NCBI GenBank assembly: GCA_013398295.1
Contig: VZSF01007818.1
Location: 65,180-129,179 of the forward strand
Direction: 5' to 3'
Origin: Chionis minor
Lineage: Eukaryota; Chordata; Aves; Charadriiformes; Chionididae
Length of the DNA: 64,000 bases
Under the pieces are notes generated by a model, which ran no database searches, was not told the DNA's origin, and worked only from the letters and a program-made list of their open reading frames with translations. Position numbers and translations under genes: made by a program. Shown in pieces: positions 23,850-37,620 of this stretch (within the stretch, counting starts at the first letter, position 1; each line of letters begins with the position of its first letter).

Positions 23850-26800
23850 GTAAGTAGTCATCACTTCCCTTTTTGCTTTTTCTAGTGCTCATGAGAGAAT
23901 TTGGTTCTGTAGGCTCTTAGCATTTTGTTATTTCACTAATTATAATTTTTCCATAACTTCTGAGACTTTTTCTAATTTAAAAATGGAGATTTTCCTTTCC
24001 CTCCTTCCCTGTGTCCCATTTCTTTCCCTTTCTCCTTCTTAAAAAAAGCGTACAGACTCGTTTCACCATCCAATCCAGATGACCTTTCTGATTGAAAACA
24101 AAATGCAAGATCTTAAACAGCTCTTATTTCAGAACACTGGAAGGAAACATAAGTAGAGCCATGCGAGGAGGACAGTTCTGCCTTTGTTTTGAACAAGGGC
24201 AGGTAATCAGGCAGAATACCAAGAATGCTTTGAAAGTAAGTTTGTCCCTGTGCTAATGCTGTTGTTTAATGTAGGGAGTTGAGATGATTTGTTATCCGTG
24301 GCATAACTGTCCTTTTGATGAGTGGCATATACATTCACATCAGGCTTGGGTGTGAACCAAATGTCAGTGACCTGTAGGTGCATGATTGAGGGTGTCTCTG
24401 AATTGGAGTTTTCTGTTTTAATTTGCCCACAGCAAGAACAAAAAGGCGGAGGAAATGTGTGGGTGAGAAGTACCTTCCCTGTGGATTTGGGGGCAGAAAG
24501 GAGATAAATGTACTGAACTTTGTCCCTGGGTTTTATAATTTTATGGTTGTAAACACTTGTAAACATAAGTTTTTTTTAGAAAAAAAAGTGAGGTGAAGGA
24601 GTAAGTAGCAGCATTAGGTCATCAGTTCCCTGAGAAAGCTCAGTGTTGCCGAAAGATTGGAAATTACTGTAATCCTTATGCTACCCAAGAACTTTCCTCC
24701 CTTTTCTTCTCCACCTCCACTTCATCTGCCAGAAATGGGAGAGAAATGCTAGAGACAAAAAGCAGCCAGGAAGCCAGGCGAGAAACAAAGCTCACTGAAA
24801 GAATGAAACACTGTATGGTTTAATCATCTGTGATTTTGAATATTAACTGCTTAGGAAGTGTTTGTGCCTAGAACTCACTGTCCTTTTTTCAGGTGACTGA
24901 AATGTTGAGAATTACTCATAAATGGTTGTCCAGAACAGATGGGTGAATTTAAATAAGTTCATTTTCTTAGCATGCTAATAACAACAGGACTGTGGTTCCA
25001 CCTCCATTTTATTTTGCTGCAATGTGGGAAAGAAGCTGGGATGTTACAAAATTATTAAAATCCCACTGTACCTAGACATTCAGGAGTGTGTTATTCATCA
25101 TCACCTTGGAGTTCTGCTTACATTTCTGCCCACATGCTTTTGCAGCCAGTGTGCGTCTCCCTTGGTAATACGAAGGGCTAGCTACTTGGATATTGGGTGT
25201 TAGCTCAGGCTCTTCGTGCCACAGGTAAATACATAGAGAGTCGTGTGGAAGTAAGGGGTACGAAGGGGAGGCTCACTATCTGCAGCAGATCCGATGCATG
25301 CAAGGTTGCTTTCTAGCTGGTTTCCTTTTGGTGACTAGTTTACTGTCATCTTTGTGTGCTGGAATGGATTATCTTCTAGAAAAGCGGTGTGTTTATTTCC
25401 CAGTCCGTTGAAGGTATTAATGGGAATTGCACTTCACTGAAAGGAAGAGGGCCTATGGTGTTGGTGGCTTGTTGGTTGGTTTGGGACACCTTTTAATGTG
25501 GAGGGAAAAGTGTTGTATACTATGTCAAGTCAATCGGAAGACTGTTGCTAGTAGTTATGTGTGTTGTGGTACTTACTGCAGCACCCTGTTATCCAAGTCA
25601 TTGCATAAATGCGTTGCGATTGCCAGTCTCCTGGAGAGGGTACGGAAATGGAAAAAGGAAGGGGAAGGGGGTGGGATGTGTGTACTCAGTGATTATTGCA
25701 ATGGGGATGAGTGTCAGGTTCATGCTATTGTTGTTATTGCGATTATGAGTTTAAGTGGGGAAGAAGAAATGCAAAGGAAAGACAATAAGGATCTGGGGAT
25801 GGTAAAGCTCAGAGGACAGATGATGTGAGACAAGTGAAGAAATGTGGAAGAGAGGAGAGAGAGGGTATTTGAGTGCATTGGAGCTCATTAGGTTTAAAGG
25901 GGGCATGCATCAAAACAATAGGAAGGTCATTGATGTCTACGGTGCCTGGGGTTTCCTACTTTGTTACTGCTGTAGTTTCAATTTCTGTTGTCTGGGATCC
26001 CCAGCTGCTTCCTTCCTGCACTGTCTTTTCACATCTCTAGGGTGGAAGAGAGGCAGAACACCAAGCTCAATATCTTAGGGTGAAGTCCTGTTACTTTGGC
26101 ACTTGTTTGACCCTTCACTAAGTTAATTCAACTTGCTAATACCACAGAAAGTTGCTCATTTTGGCACATTTGAATCAGTGTTGAATTAGCTCGGTAAGGT
26201 TTTTGGCGAACACTGGTAAAATGGGAGGGAGGGAGTATTCTGCATATTGTGGGGGAGGAGGCATGAATAGGGCCTTCTCCCTTAGCATATGGTTAGATGT
26301 TAAATCATCTAAAGGCATAATAAGTTACTTCATCTTGAGAGTGTCTCCTCTGTGCATATCTAGATCTGGGATGCGCTGTAGTGAAACAGGTTTTATTTTA
26401 TCGTACAATTTCTGGAGCAACAGTCCATAAGAAGCAGATATATTTAGTCAAATGACTTCACACTAGCTTCCATTCCTTTCTATCATTAGTTTTCTGACAG
26501 AAGTTTTTTCTACCCAGTTAACATATGCAGTCTGTCCTTTGGTCTTGAGACTATCTTTGGAGACTTATGAAACACAGCAATGCAATCCTTTTTAATGATT
26601 TCCCTCTGACTTCAGTCCTGTGCTAACAGTATGTTACATCTCTCTTGGAGACACTTCGTATTATAATGAAAAGGGTGGCTTGTCAGCTCAGAAATACCAA
26701 GTCCTGTGTCTATCACAGGTCTGGTGTGGTATGCTTGGACCAAGGCATCCCTGGACTGGCATGTCCATATGCTTTATCTCTTCCAGGTAGGGACATCCTC

Positions 26801-27888
26801 CTAAAGGTGCCTGCTTCTCTTTCAATTGCCCAGGGTAATAGAAGTCTAAGATGGACTGTCACATAAAATGGTTGTTTGCTTTTATCGGAAGTTTAAAGGC
26901 AAGATAGCTGAGTTAATCTTTCCTGTAAAGGCTTTACTTCAGCCATCCGAAGACAGAGATAAGATGGCGTCTGGTAAGCAAGAGGAACATGGGATAAGAA
27001 ATCAGTGTGCCAAAATAAGTGTACTGGAAATTCAGGTAGATTGGGGGGTAAAACTTGCATTGATATGACTGTTCTTATTTCAGAGCTTAAGGGGTTTTTT
27101 TTAGTTTTTGATGCAATCTGTCTCCCAGTGTAATTTTTAAAAAAAGAAAAAGTTGCTAGAGATGTTGCTCAAAGGTTTGGTTTTTTTTTTTTAAAACTTG
27201 TTGGTTATGCTCTCTGTATTAACAGCTTGGGCAAAGGTTGGAGGTCTCTTACAGAACTAATGATAGATCTCTCTGTCCAAGTAGTTAATGGTATTAGTAC
27301 CTTTTTAAATTATTTTTCCAGTGGAGGTAATTGTTCTAACCTTCATAGATCAGCAGTAAGCTTCAGCTTATTTCAAGGATGTTTCTTCGAATGTAATTCC
27401 ATTTCTTAAGGCTAGGCTGAGGAATTGGTAATTTTCCAAACTTGTCTACCTCTGTTCTGTGAATCTGCTGACTTAAGATATAGCTTATTTCAGACCAGAA
27501 GCCATCATGGAAAGCTTTCCAGAAATTTGAGACACATACATAGGTCTTCTACTACTGATACAGAGAATTTCCAAAACTGCTCTTAACTTACTTCACTAAC
27601 CAAACCAACCATTTCTCTGTGTTCCAATTGCCTGAGTCACAAGATATTGTCAGTTAGACGGTTTTTCCCTGCTTCAGCAAAACACTTATTTATAAAAGGC
27701 CTGGAAAAATAAGTAAACAAATATAAAGTGGAGAAAGGAATCAGTTATTGGAGTCTAATTCTTATACTTTGGAAAAGCAGAGCACCAAGTTATTCCTGAC
27801 TTTGCTTAAACAATTAGATCACACATCTCCTTGTGTGGATGCACAGAAAGCAATTGAGAATTAAAGCTATCTCAACAGACTTGACTGG

Positions 27889-27919
27889 TCCTCTACAAGG
27901 ATCCTCTACAAGGATCCTC
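27889..27919. repeat. 13-bp tandem duplication
   Basis: The unit tcctctacaagga occurs twice head to tail, followed by a partial third copy (tcctc). It is a local duplication with no evident function. Confidence 0.85.
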
Positions 27920-28639
27920 ATCCTACTCTCTCTTAAATAAGCCAGCTTAGTCTTATTCTAGATGTACCTGAACTGCTGATGCTTGGCAGAAGAGGTGGCC
28001 AAGATGCTTCTCTTACTTGGCAATGTGAAAAATGACAAAGTGAATGCATTAGATTGTGAAACCACCTCTGTATAAAGATGCCAGTAGCACTTAAGATACA
28101 CCAGTTGTTTTTTCCACTTTTGAATTTGGGATGAATAGTAGAGGGAAGGCTGCCTTACATTTTGCTGATGAGGAATAGTTTGATTACAATGATTGTAAAT
28201 GTCCCCCTCATTGCAGGGTGAAGTATGTTCCCCGTTATGACTGACCAATCCCATAGGTCTTCTCTGTTTATTTTTCCTCTTGTTGTTAGCTACCATCACA
28301 TTGGAGCTTTTAATGAGGTGATAAATTCCAGATGCTAGAACCTGCATACTTCTAATCCTCTCCTTTCCAGGCTCCCTAGCATGTTTATAAAACACAAATA
28401 TTTTTGACTATGAGTGGTAGGCATGTGTCCACAGCAATAGAAATACCGTGGCTGATGTCACCAGGTCAGTGAACCCACAGGATTGGCTGATTTAGAGGGA
28501 GAAAAGAGTTTTGATGTTATCCAGTAGTGAGTTAACATTATTTCAGCTCATTCTGTTGGATTATTGTGTACTGAATTTTTTAATAATGTGATATTCTAAG
28601 AAAAGTAATGAGGAAAAGACAATAGAGGAAAAGAGGATA

Positions 28640-29965
28640 ATGGAATCAGAGAATAACTCAGGTGGGAAGGGTTCTCAGGAGACCTCCAGTCCAACCTCCT
28701 GCTCAGAGCAGGGTTGGCTGTGAAGTCAGACCAGATTGCTCAGGGCTTCAGCCAGTTAGGTCTTGGGAAAACTCCAAGGAAGAAGATGGCACAACCTCTC
28801 CGGTTCATGTGCTCTGCTGCCTGGCTGTCTTCATGGTGAGTAAGTTTTTCCATATGCCAAGTCAGAATCTCTTTTTGTTTGAGTTTACATCCATTGTCTG
28901 TTGTCCTCCTGCCCTTCACCACTGGGAAGATCCTGGCTTCATCTTCTTAATAACCTTCTCCTGGGTACTTACAGGCTGCTCTTGTGTCTCTCTGAAGATA
29001 TTTCTTCCCTAGGCTGAACAAAGCCGTCTCTCAACCTCTCCTCACAGGGCAAGTGCCCCAGACCCTGACTATCTTGGTGACCCTTTGCTGAGCTTACTCT
29101 GGTTTATCAATTTTATTCTTTTTGTGGGGATGCCAAAACCAAATGTGGTATTTTAGATGTGGTCCAACAAGTGCTTGGTGAAAGGTGGTAGTTACTTCCC
29201 TTGGTCCACAGGCTAGGCTTCTGTTGACATACTCCAGAATGCTGTTGGCCTTTATTGCTGTCGTGGCACACTGCTGGCTCATTTTCAGTTTGTTGTCTAC
29301 CATGACACCTAGGGCCTTTTTAGCAGAGCTGCTTCACAGCTGGCGAGATGTTTATCCTTCCCATGGGCAAGACTTCGTTTTGTTCAATTTCGTGAGGTTC
29401 CTGTCAGGCCATTCCTCCAACCAGTCTAGATCTTTGAGTGGCAGCCCTGCCCTTGAGCTCATTGACTCATCCCCAGTCTAGTGCCATCTCCAACCGTGGT
29501 GGGAGTACTCCATCACCAATTCCAGCAACACACACGTCAACAGGACAGTCACAGACCTCTGTGGTACTACCAGCAATTACTTCATACTCTCCAGGGAGAG
29601 TGTGACCTATTGACCACTTCCCTCTGAGCCGCAACACCCCACCAGGGTTGTTCTTATCCATCTAGCTGTCTGCCTGTGTAGACTGTAATGTTCAAATATC
29701 GGCACAAGGATATTGTGGAAGACAGTGTGGAAGGCCTTGCTGAAGTTGAGCTAAATGACATCTGCTGCTCTCTGGCCTGTCCACACGTACCATCCACTGC
29801 TAGTGTCGTGGTAGAAGCTGCACTTGATTTCCCTTGCAAGTATCAGTTGTAGGTGAGGTTTGGCTTTCCTAACATCACACCTACTTGTGTACGTGGTGAT
29901 TTCTAAACTCCTCCTTGGTAGCCTGTACCTGCTTCCACCTCTTCAAGACTGACTTTTTGTGCTGG
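28640..29965 (-). mobile_element. Degenerate 1.3 kb CR1 LINE (3' part of ORF2 plus 3' UTR)
   Basis: The plus strand follows the antisense CR1 sequence in order. First come a decayed tail (ggaatcagagaataactca, then gagacctccagtccaacctc) and the blocks ctgcccttcaccactgggaag and gatcctggcttcatcttctt. Then follow cttccctaggctgaacaaagc, ctcaacctctcctcacaggg, gccccagaccctgactatcttgg and cagaatgctgttggcctttattg, then cacactgctggctcattttcagtttgttgtctaccatgacacctagg. Last come gaggttcctgtcaggcc, gtctagatct, and ggaagacagtgtggaaggccttgctgaagttgagc, which lies in the CR1 reverse-transcriptase ORF. The element is on the minus strand, its ORF is broken by many changes, and it is clearly old. The right boundary is approximate. 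Confidence 0.88.
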
Positions 29966-32900
29966 AGCTCAGCCATGGGTTCCCTATATATGTATGTTTT
30001 GACTGGTCGTTATTGTGCTAGTAGGTGAAAGACCTCCAGAAACATGGAAAATTTCTCTTGAAGAAAATTTTACCATTGCTGCTGGCAAATAGGTGAAGAA
30101 CAGAAGAAACATAGGAGAGTGCCATCTTGTAACCTTTTCTAATTCTTGTTATCTGGAGCAGGACCTGAATTAACGTTAAAAGCATGTGCAGATGGAAGGC
30201 TGTATTTTTTGGCTAGTATGTTACTGCCATAGAAAGTAGTTTACTACAGACATCTGCACACATACACATTTATTTTATGTTGATTACTTCTGTTTAATTT
30301 TTCATTTAGAGTTAGTGTAAAAACATTAATGTAAACCCAAAAAAAAGCCATTTTTGCTAATATTCTGCATGTTTAAAACATATTCCTGCCCTACATGGGA
30401 ATGGTAATTTTTTTTTTTATTTTATTTTGGAGAAGAATACTGATTGTATTCTGTTTGGTTTTTTTCACTGTTTTTGAAAGAAATTTCTGGTGCATTTCCA
30501 CACAGTTCTCTTGCTTTGCAGATTAGATTTTATTGTATTTATCATGCAGTTGTATTTATCTGCATTTTGAATGTAAGCCCTTATGTGCTTGGTGGTCAGT
30601 CTATAATAGTTTTGTGCATTACCAAGAATCTGCAAAATGTTCCAGATGAAAACAATAAAAAACAGATTTTTTTTTTTTTTTTCCTCTTGCTGGTATTCAG
30701 ATAGCTTAGAGAGCACTTCTTCCATCAATGTGTGTACAAGAGGCCAGGAAGAACCCCCAGTCTAGACACACAGGGCATGTTGCATGATGGGAGCTACTTT
30801 CTGTGCTCCACATCCTGTTATGTTTACTGCTTTTAATTAAGTTGGCTTTCCTGATGATACACTTAGCTTTCCCATTGCAATTACAGCCGCATGAAGTGTC
30901 AGCAGGTGTGTGCTTAGGGCAATAATCTAGCTGTTGATTTATTCTTCCATCTGATTTGAAGCCAGCATGGAGGAGGGAGAGGGGAGGCAGCGTAATAGTT
31001 TTGCACGCTTCCAGGCTCCTTGAATGGCTGGCACCGTGCAGAAACGTAGACCTGGATTCAGGCCAGGGACACCAATTTAGCAGTGAGCAGTCACAGGAAG
31101 GGCCTGCTCGCATATGTAGTTCAACGCAAGAACGTAAGTGCATAGTTTGTATCATGAAGGAAGACAGCAGTAATTCTCAGACCATCTGTATATAAAGGCA
31201 ACAAAAACCCACCACCGTTGCTCAGTCCTGTGTGGCCTTAAACAATAAGGGTAAAAAACATCACAACTAGCTTCAGTAGTCTGTGCCCTTAAGGTGGTAT
31301 ATTCCTTGCTTTAAATGAGGGACTAGATACCCTAGATGTTGATGGATCTGTTGAGGTTGTAGTCCTGACTGCTGTAATCACCCAGCCACTGGATGCCTTG
31401 CCAGGCACTTGAATTTGCTTCGATGGATTGGTTGTCTGATGCGCAACCTGGGGAGAATTAGGTTACCAAATTAACAACCAACTCAACTTGCTAGGAGTGA
31501 GTCTTGAGAAGGGCAGAGGTGTTTAATATCTCAGCCTTCACAGACGATCGAGCAGGTGACTGACCTAATTTGAGATTTGAAGCTCTGAACGATTTTTGGA
31601 GTTGGAGGCTGACCAGCTGTAGGAAGCCTATTCTGAGAAAGGAGAGGAAGGAGGAAAGGGAGGCAGTCTCTGTCTTCCAGCGGAGTGCTCTTCTGACACC
31701 AGGCTCTGCTCTGGCTGAGGTGGAGCAGGAAGCCCAGTTCCACCCCCTCTCATTTCCAGAGGATGCAATAACCACAGTCGTGGCTTATTATGAGTTTTTC
31801 CTGTTGGGGCTGTTTGACTTGAAATATTCATCAGAGCATTAACTCCACCATGTCCCAGGCAAGAACCTAATGTGAGGCTGAGAATCCGTTTCTTCTGGTG
31901 GCCTCTCAGTGGGACAGGTAGGCTTGTACCTGGTTTGAGCTCTAGTGGACTGCATCAAGGAGCACTTGACCCCAAAGTCATCTTGAAGCCTCTAACCCTT
32001 TCTGGACAGAGAGACCCTGAATTAAAATTTTGAAAAACTTGGTGGCATCTGACTGTTGTCCATTAGTACCTGTGTCCTTCTCTGTGTATGATTCTGCACT
32101 GGCTTGGCGAAGAAAAAAGATTTGCTATACATTAGTATGTTAAATTCAGGCAGATAGCAAATTCACGGACATCCATCGCCCCCTGCCAGCAGATTGCTTT
32201 ATAATCTCCCTAAGCAGTGATTAGATGCAGTAGGACTGCTGGCCCACTGGGAGCAGCTTGAGATAGCGAAGAACTAATCATGTGTTTAATAAGGGGTCTG
32301 ATGATTAACTAGAAGTCCTCATTCCTGTTGGTAGGAGAAATTTGCAATTCCACCTCCAGAACATTAAAAGTCGTTTTACAGATTATCTCTGGCTTACTTT
32401 TGCCAGATCCTTAAGCTATGCTGTTTCTCTGCTTTGTTCTGCAAAAGAAAGGCCTGCAGCCTGTGTTGAAAACTGGCTATTTAAGGTACCATGTACTGCC
32501 ACTGGACAAAGCCCAAACCACAAAAATTCTTAGTGGGTTCTGCCACAGGAGGAGCAGAGAAAATTTCTAGATGGGTATGTGCTGGCCAGAAAGCTATGTG
32601 CTGAAACTTGCTGCCCTTACAGAAAATAAGGAGAGTCCCTCTTTCCTCTTGGGATCTGAGAAGAGAGGGCTGGGGTTATGGCAGGCCATTGGGTAGAAGA
32701 ATTTTTGTAGAAGGGTTGGTTTGATAGGAGCAGCTGAGCAAATACTTGTCACCCCGTCAGAAGAGAGGGGAATTTACCATATTCCGCCAAGTTCTTGCAC
32801 AGAGACAGTGTTCATAGGCTCTTTACCTAAAGAATATCATTGAGAAATAATCCCTTTTCCAGCTTTGCCTGCTCTTGTTTTTCATGTCTGTGGGAAGGAC

Positions 32901-33210
32901 AGGACCCGAGTATCTTGTCTCGTTGTAGGAGATTTTAGTTGTGTCAAAGCAGACAGGAATCTAATCTGAGCAAATATTGTGTCTGTCTCTGTTGTTTCTA
33001 CTCTGTAGAAAAAATGACCTGACAGCCCTTTCTCTCCTTTTTGCCTTATATTTTCTTATGTAGTTAAGAGCTGAGTGATTTATCAAGTACCTGGGTAACT
33101 GTATCTCTAGTGCTCTCCTGGGTACCACTGGCAGTGTTTTACTCTTAAGTACAGATGTTTCACTGAGGTCATGACTGCGTTCATCTCTGAAGGAGTTATA
33201 TTTGTTTTTC

Positions 33211-33225
33211 ATATATATATATATA
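33211..33225. repeat. (AT)7 microsatellite
   Basis: A perfect AT dinucleotide run preceded by a T-rich segment. Confidence 0.9.
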
Positions 33226-34145
33226 GTTGCCAAAATCAGACCTACGTTTTATAAGGCACTGTTCTTGCATGCTGTGACGGATCATACCTTTGCTATGAAT
33301 AACAAAAGAAGAGAGATGCTTTTGGGTGTGGAGAACCTGTGACTGCAGGTGACTGTGGTGGAGTCGTGTGCCTGCTGGAAATTAGGCCATCCGTGTACGC
33401 AGACGTGCCAAGGAGGCACAACCAGTCCAAGACCAAAGCTGGAAGGCAGATGTTGCCTGTTGCTCTGCTCCACCAGCCAAAGACCTGGGTGTGTTACTGC
33501 TCCTCAAGCACTTGAGTGAGTGCCACTGGAGGGGGGTGGCCTTTGTGTTGTGATGTCTTTCTGGAAAGAAATTTGGGACTCAGAAACAGTTACTTAGGTG
33601 GGACTCCTGAGTGCAGAGTTGGACTCTGTGATTAGCAAAATGACTTCCTTAGAATAACTTCTCCACCATGCTTGTAGTGTTAAGCTCCTCCACTTGACTG
33701 GTGGTCTTCCCCATGTATGCAGTCAATAACCGTGTCTTTCCTTACATAGCAGTGCAGGTGCTGGCTTTGCTTTGAAAATGCTTTTTTTTTTTTTATTGAA
33801 AGATGGAAATGCACATACAGAATGCTCTGAAATTAATTAATCAACGGTGAAATAAACTTGGTAGGAAAATAATTCCCTTAGTTACCTGATACACCTTCTA
33901 TTGATTTTCCTCATTCCTCATCCTTCAGGTCTAATTCTGAGTCTTGTGGCAGTGTAGTCCTGTCAAACTGAGTGGCATTACTCCTCGCTCTTAGCACAGC
34001 CAAGACTCTGAGCTTCACCAGAATTGTTTCTGCTAGTCACTTTGTGGTGGTTGCCTGCTTTGTTTTTCGTTTTGTTTCATGGCTCATTTGATTTTTCTCT
34101 GTTCAGCATCACGGTATCCTGGCAGCTGAGTTCGAAGCAGATTAA

Positions 34146-34198
34146 TTTTTTTCCTTCTTTTTTTTTGTTTTTTTTTTTTTTAGAAAAACTTTTTTTTG
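34146..34198. repeat. T-rich low-complexity tract
   Basis: T-runs are interrupted by cc, g and ag (attttttttccttc, T9 g T14, agaaaaac, T8). It looks like a strong splice acceptor, but no coding exon follows, so I call it simple sequence. Confidence 0.8.
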
Positions 34199-37100
34199 TC
34201 CTAGAACAAGTAAATACATATGCACACTTCAGCTGTCTGCCTTTGTCTATTCAATGGTAGCAGACCTGAGCCTTCTAGCTTTGAGGGCTCAGCCTTGAGT
34301 CTGCCTGGAGGTGACACAGTCTTCAGCAGTCCATCCTTTCCAGTTCTTGTAAGCACTTGCAGTTCTGGTCTTTTGCTTGTGCCAGTATTAGGACCACAGC
34401 TGGGACTTCCTTAGCGTCATCTGTTGCTACTAGCCATCCCCCCAAAATCTTTCTCTTCTGTTCTTATTTTTGGTCTGTTGCTACACCCACCTTTACTGAG
34501 TTTCCTGGCTCCCTTTTGTTACCCCCAATTTAAAAAACTGCCAGTGCTTCTTTGTATTCCAGTGCATCCCAGTTTGCTTCATAGACCTTGCATATATGTA
34601 GCAATCATTCAACCTCTCACTGGCATGCAGCCTTTTTTGGAATTAAAGTCATGCTCGTCTACAGGGCACTGCTTAGAAATCATGCAGTTTACTGTATTTG
34701 GTTGTTGTGGAGGAAGTTGTGGTTTTCTTTCACCCTTCCATCCTCTGTCCTCGCGTCTGCAGTAGGTTTTCTACCACTACATGTGGATTAACAATTTATG
34801 TTTTGTTTTACTCCTCCAAAAGACATTGCTAATCAAACATCTTAAATGTTAAATGAGGTTTTGGCACGTATGCAAACAGCCTAGGGAGAAAACTTAAAGA
34901 ACACTACAGCCTGCATTTCACGGGGATTGTGTTGATGGGGAATACCCACGTTGGGTGAGGACAGGGAATATTGTCAAATGACTGTGGCTGTACAGTCTGC
35001 TGAACGGTGTGATCCTTGCTTTACATCTTCAGTTTCTCCAGTTTTCAGTAGGTGGCAATCAGGGAATTATTTTTAGATGTAGGTCTTCCCTGCGGCAGCT
35101 CTGCTAAGAAGCGACTTGTTCAGCTGTGTAGACGCAGTTATAAATGGAAAAGAGCTTCTGGATCATTTCATTGAGCAGTTATTATCCACAGAACACATGC
35201 AAGTATGGGGTTTGTTTTTCGGGTTTGGGTCATATCGTATACTCATATGTGAAACTATGTGCTTTACTTGTCCATTAAGGAAAGAAGCTTAGCGTTACGA
35301 TTTAAGTGTGAACCTGTACAAAAAGCTTGTTGCTGTGATCTGACACACTCTGTAACTGATCTCTGACACAGCAGTTCAGTGGTGTCTTAGCAGTACGAGT
35401 CGTTGGACATGCAGATGCATTCATTTCACTGTACTGAATTATGAATTAAAAGACCTACCTGCTGAATCATAAATCACATTGCAGACAGGTTTCAAAAGAG
35501 AAGACTGTATGCTTGGTGAAGTCTTATCCTATGTAATGACTTAAATTTTGAGCTATGAAACAAGCATTGCCCTGTGGGAATACAGTTCTTGGGATCGTTG
35601 TTGATGTGTGAAAGAGGGAAATTGGCTTTAGAAATGTATTCTGTAGGAGAGATGGGTTCAGTCCAGTTCAGATCAATAGTAAGGCTCGTTCTTCTTCAAC
35701 TGGCATTGGGCACAACTGGTCCTTCGCTGTTAAGCAGAGCTAAAGCACAAGTGTAATTTAAAGGATATGCATATCAGTTCAATAAATATATGTGTGCTTA
35801 GTTGTTTGTTTTCTGAACCAGGGTCTTAATTCTACTGGGATTTGCTGTCAGGCAATAAGAAATGGTACATCAAAGACTGATTATATTTAAGCTTGTATGT
35901 TACTCCATTAATAAGCTGATTTTATTGTTGCCTTTTGCCTGCTAATAAATATGGCTCTTGTAAGTAAGTTAATTTTCTTGTAATTGGGATCAATCTTGGC
36001 AGAAGCTGTGTTGTTTTTTTCATAGTGCGTTGAATCAAGAACGAGAGATCAGCAGAGCTTCCATGGTACCCTGACAGCAGTATCAGCAAATGGGCCATTT
36101 GTTCTTCCAGTCTTTTTTGGTGCTGCTGGGAAATACAAACAGCAGGCTGTTACCGTCCACGATTCCAGGCTCCTACATACCTGTGTCCGTACTCGCGGTC
36201 ATGCAAAATGAAGTGCCTGTTTGGTTTTATGGGTAAAAAGTGAAAGGGTTACTAGTGTCAGATCTCAAAGGCATTTCCCTCCAAGTCATGGTACTCATTC
36301 AGCTTCCCAGATCCACCCAGCAAATGCAGTGCTTAACCTTGGATGAGTTGCCTTGGAAAGCCTACTGGCTGTTGTGAAATGTGAAATGGAGCTTCTCTGC
36401 ACACAGCCGTAGTGAGAGACTCCTCCTGCCTTTACAACGTCATTTTCAGCCATTTGGAAGTGCAGTCATCTGTGTAGGAGACAAAACTTCTCTTTGATGG
36501 CCTGTTTGTTTGCCATTCCGTGGTCTCGGGAGCTTCATAAGCATTCAGCAGTTGAGCCTTTCTGTCCTCCAGATGGTAATTTAGTCTTCTTTTGCAGGAA
36601 GAAAAGCTAAGCCACTGAAGCTTAAGAAATGGTGCTTACTTGCAACCCAGACATTTTGAAGATTAAAAATAAAAAGTAAATTCAGGAACTATGCTCACCG
36701 TACAGATGCTGTTTTAATTTTGGTGGTTTGAATGACCATAATTATATATTTTTAAATAGCCTTTTCCCATCTCTTTTGGTTCTGGAGAAAACGGATGCAA
36801 AATAAGTGAGGCAAGGGTAGGCACAAGGGAAGTGTACATGCAGCCTCCCTGGACTCTCTGTTTTAATTTAACTTTTAATACAAGTTCAACTCTTGGAGCT
36901 TGATCTGGAAAATGGCTTTGGGGCCAGAGGCCAGGCTGGTGCATTCACTCCCCATCCTGCATGTGGAGGTGCCTGGGCTGACAGAACCAGTGTGTGGAGG
37001 CAGAGATAAAGACTGCTTACATCCCTAAAGTCCTTCTGTAATTTGGCCTTAATTCACTCAAGAAAGGCTACAAGAGGGAAGTCCAACAGTGATGTTGGGA

Positions 37101-37592
37101 ACTCATTCCCTTTCTTTTATGGATGTGAGTGTAGCTTGCTCTTTTAAAATGTGGAGCAGCAGGAATGGTGGGAGGCTTTTTTTATTTGCTAGCACAGGTT
37201 TCCCACAAAGGAAGAGATTGATGTTCACTTGCCACCTCCAACTCATTCCTTCTAGATTTATGGGCTCTGTTTCCAGCCCCTAGCTCTGTTTTTCTGTCCC
37301 GACAAACCTGAAGAAGTCCTTGCTGTGCAGCATCAGCAAAAGGAGCAAGTGCCCATGAACGTGAATGAGGTGCTCCAACCACGAGTGCGCTAAGGAGCGA
37401 AAGGGGTACTGTGAGCAGCGTTTCAACAGAAGGCAGTGGCTGCCACCCCATTTTTGAAGGGGCCTGATCCTGTCCATACATTTAACATATGTCTTGGAAG
37501 CTCCTGTTGAGTTGATCCACGTGGGGAGTATGGAGGAATGCTTAATTTCTTGGTCCCGATTGGGCTGAATTTAATGCTGACTTGCTAAGTCT

Positions 37593-37620
37593 TGTAGTTA
37601 GTAGTAGTAGTTAGTAGTTT
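37593..37620. repeat. Imperfect (TAG)n repeat
   Basis: The sequence gtagttagtagtagtagttagtagtttt is a short imperfect TAG/TTAG microsatellite. Confidence 0.8.

Noticed and set aside
28662..29840. ORFs of 60-116 codons on both strands
   Set aside because: They lie inside the degenerate CR1 element and are by-products of the repeat.
34146..34200. Very strong polypyrimidine-AG that looks like a splice acceptor
   Set aside because: No conserved coding sequence or downstream donor in frame follows. It is a T-run with an incidental AG.
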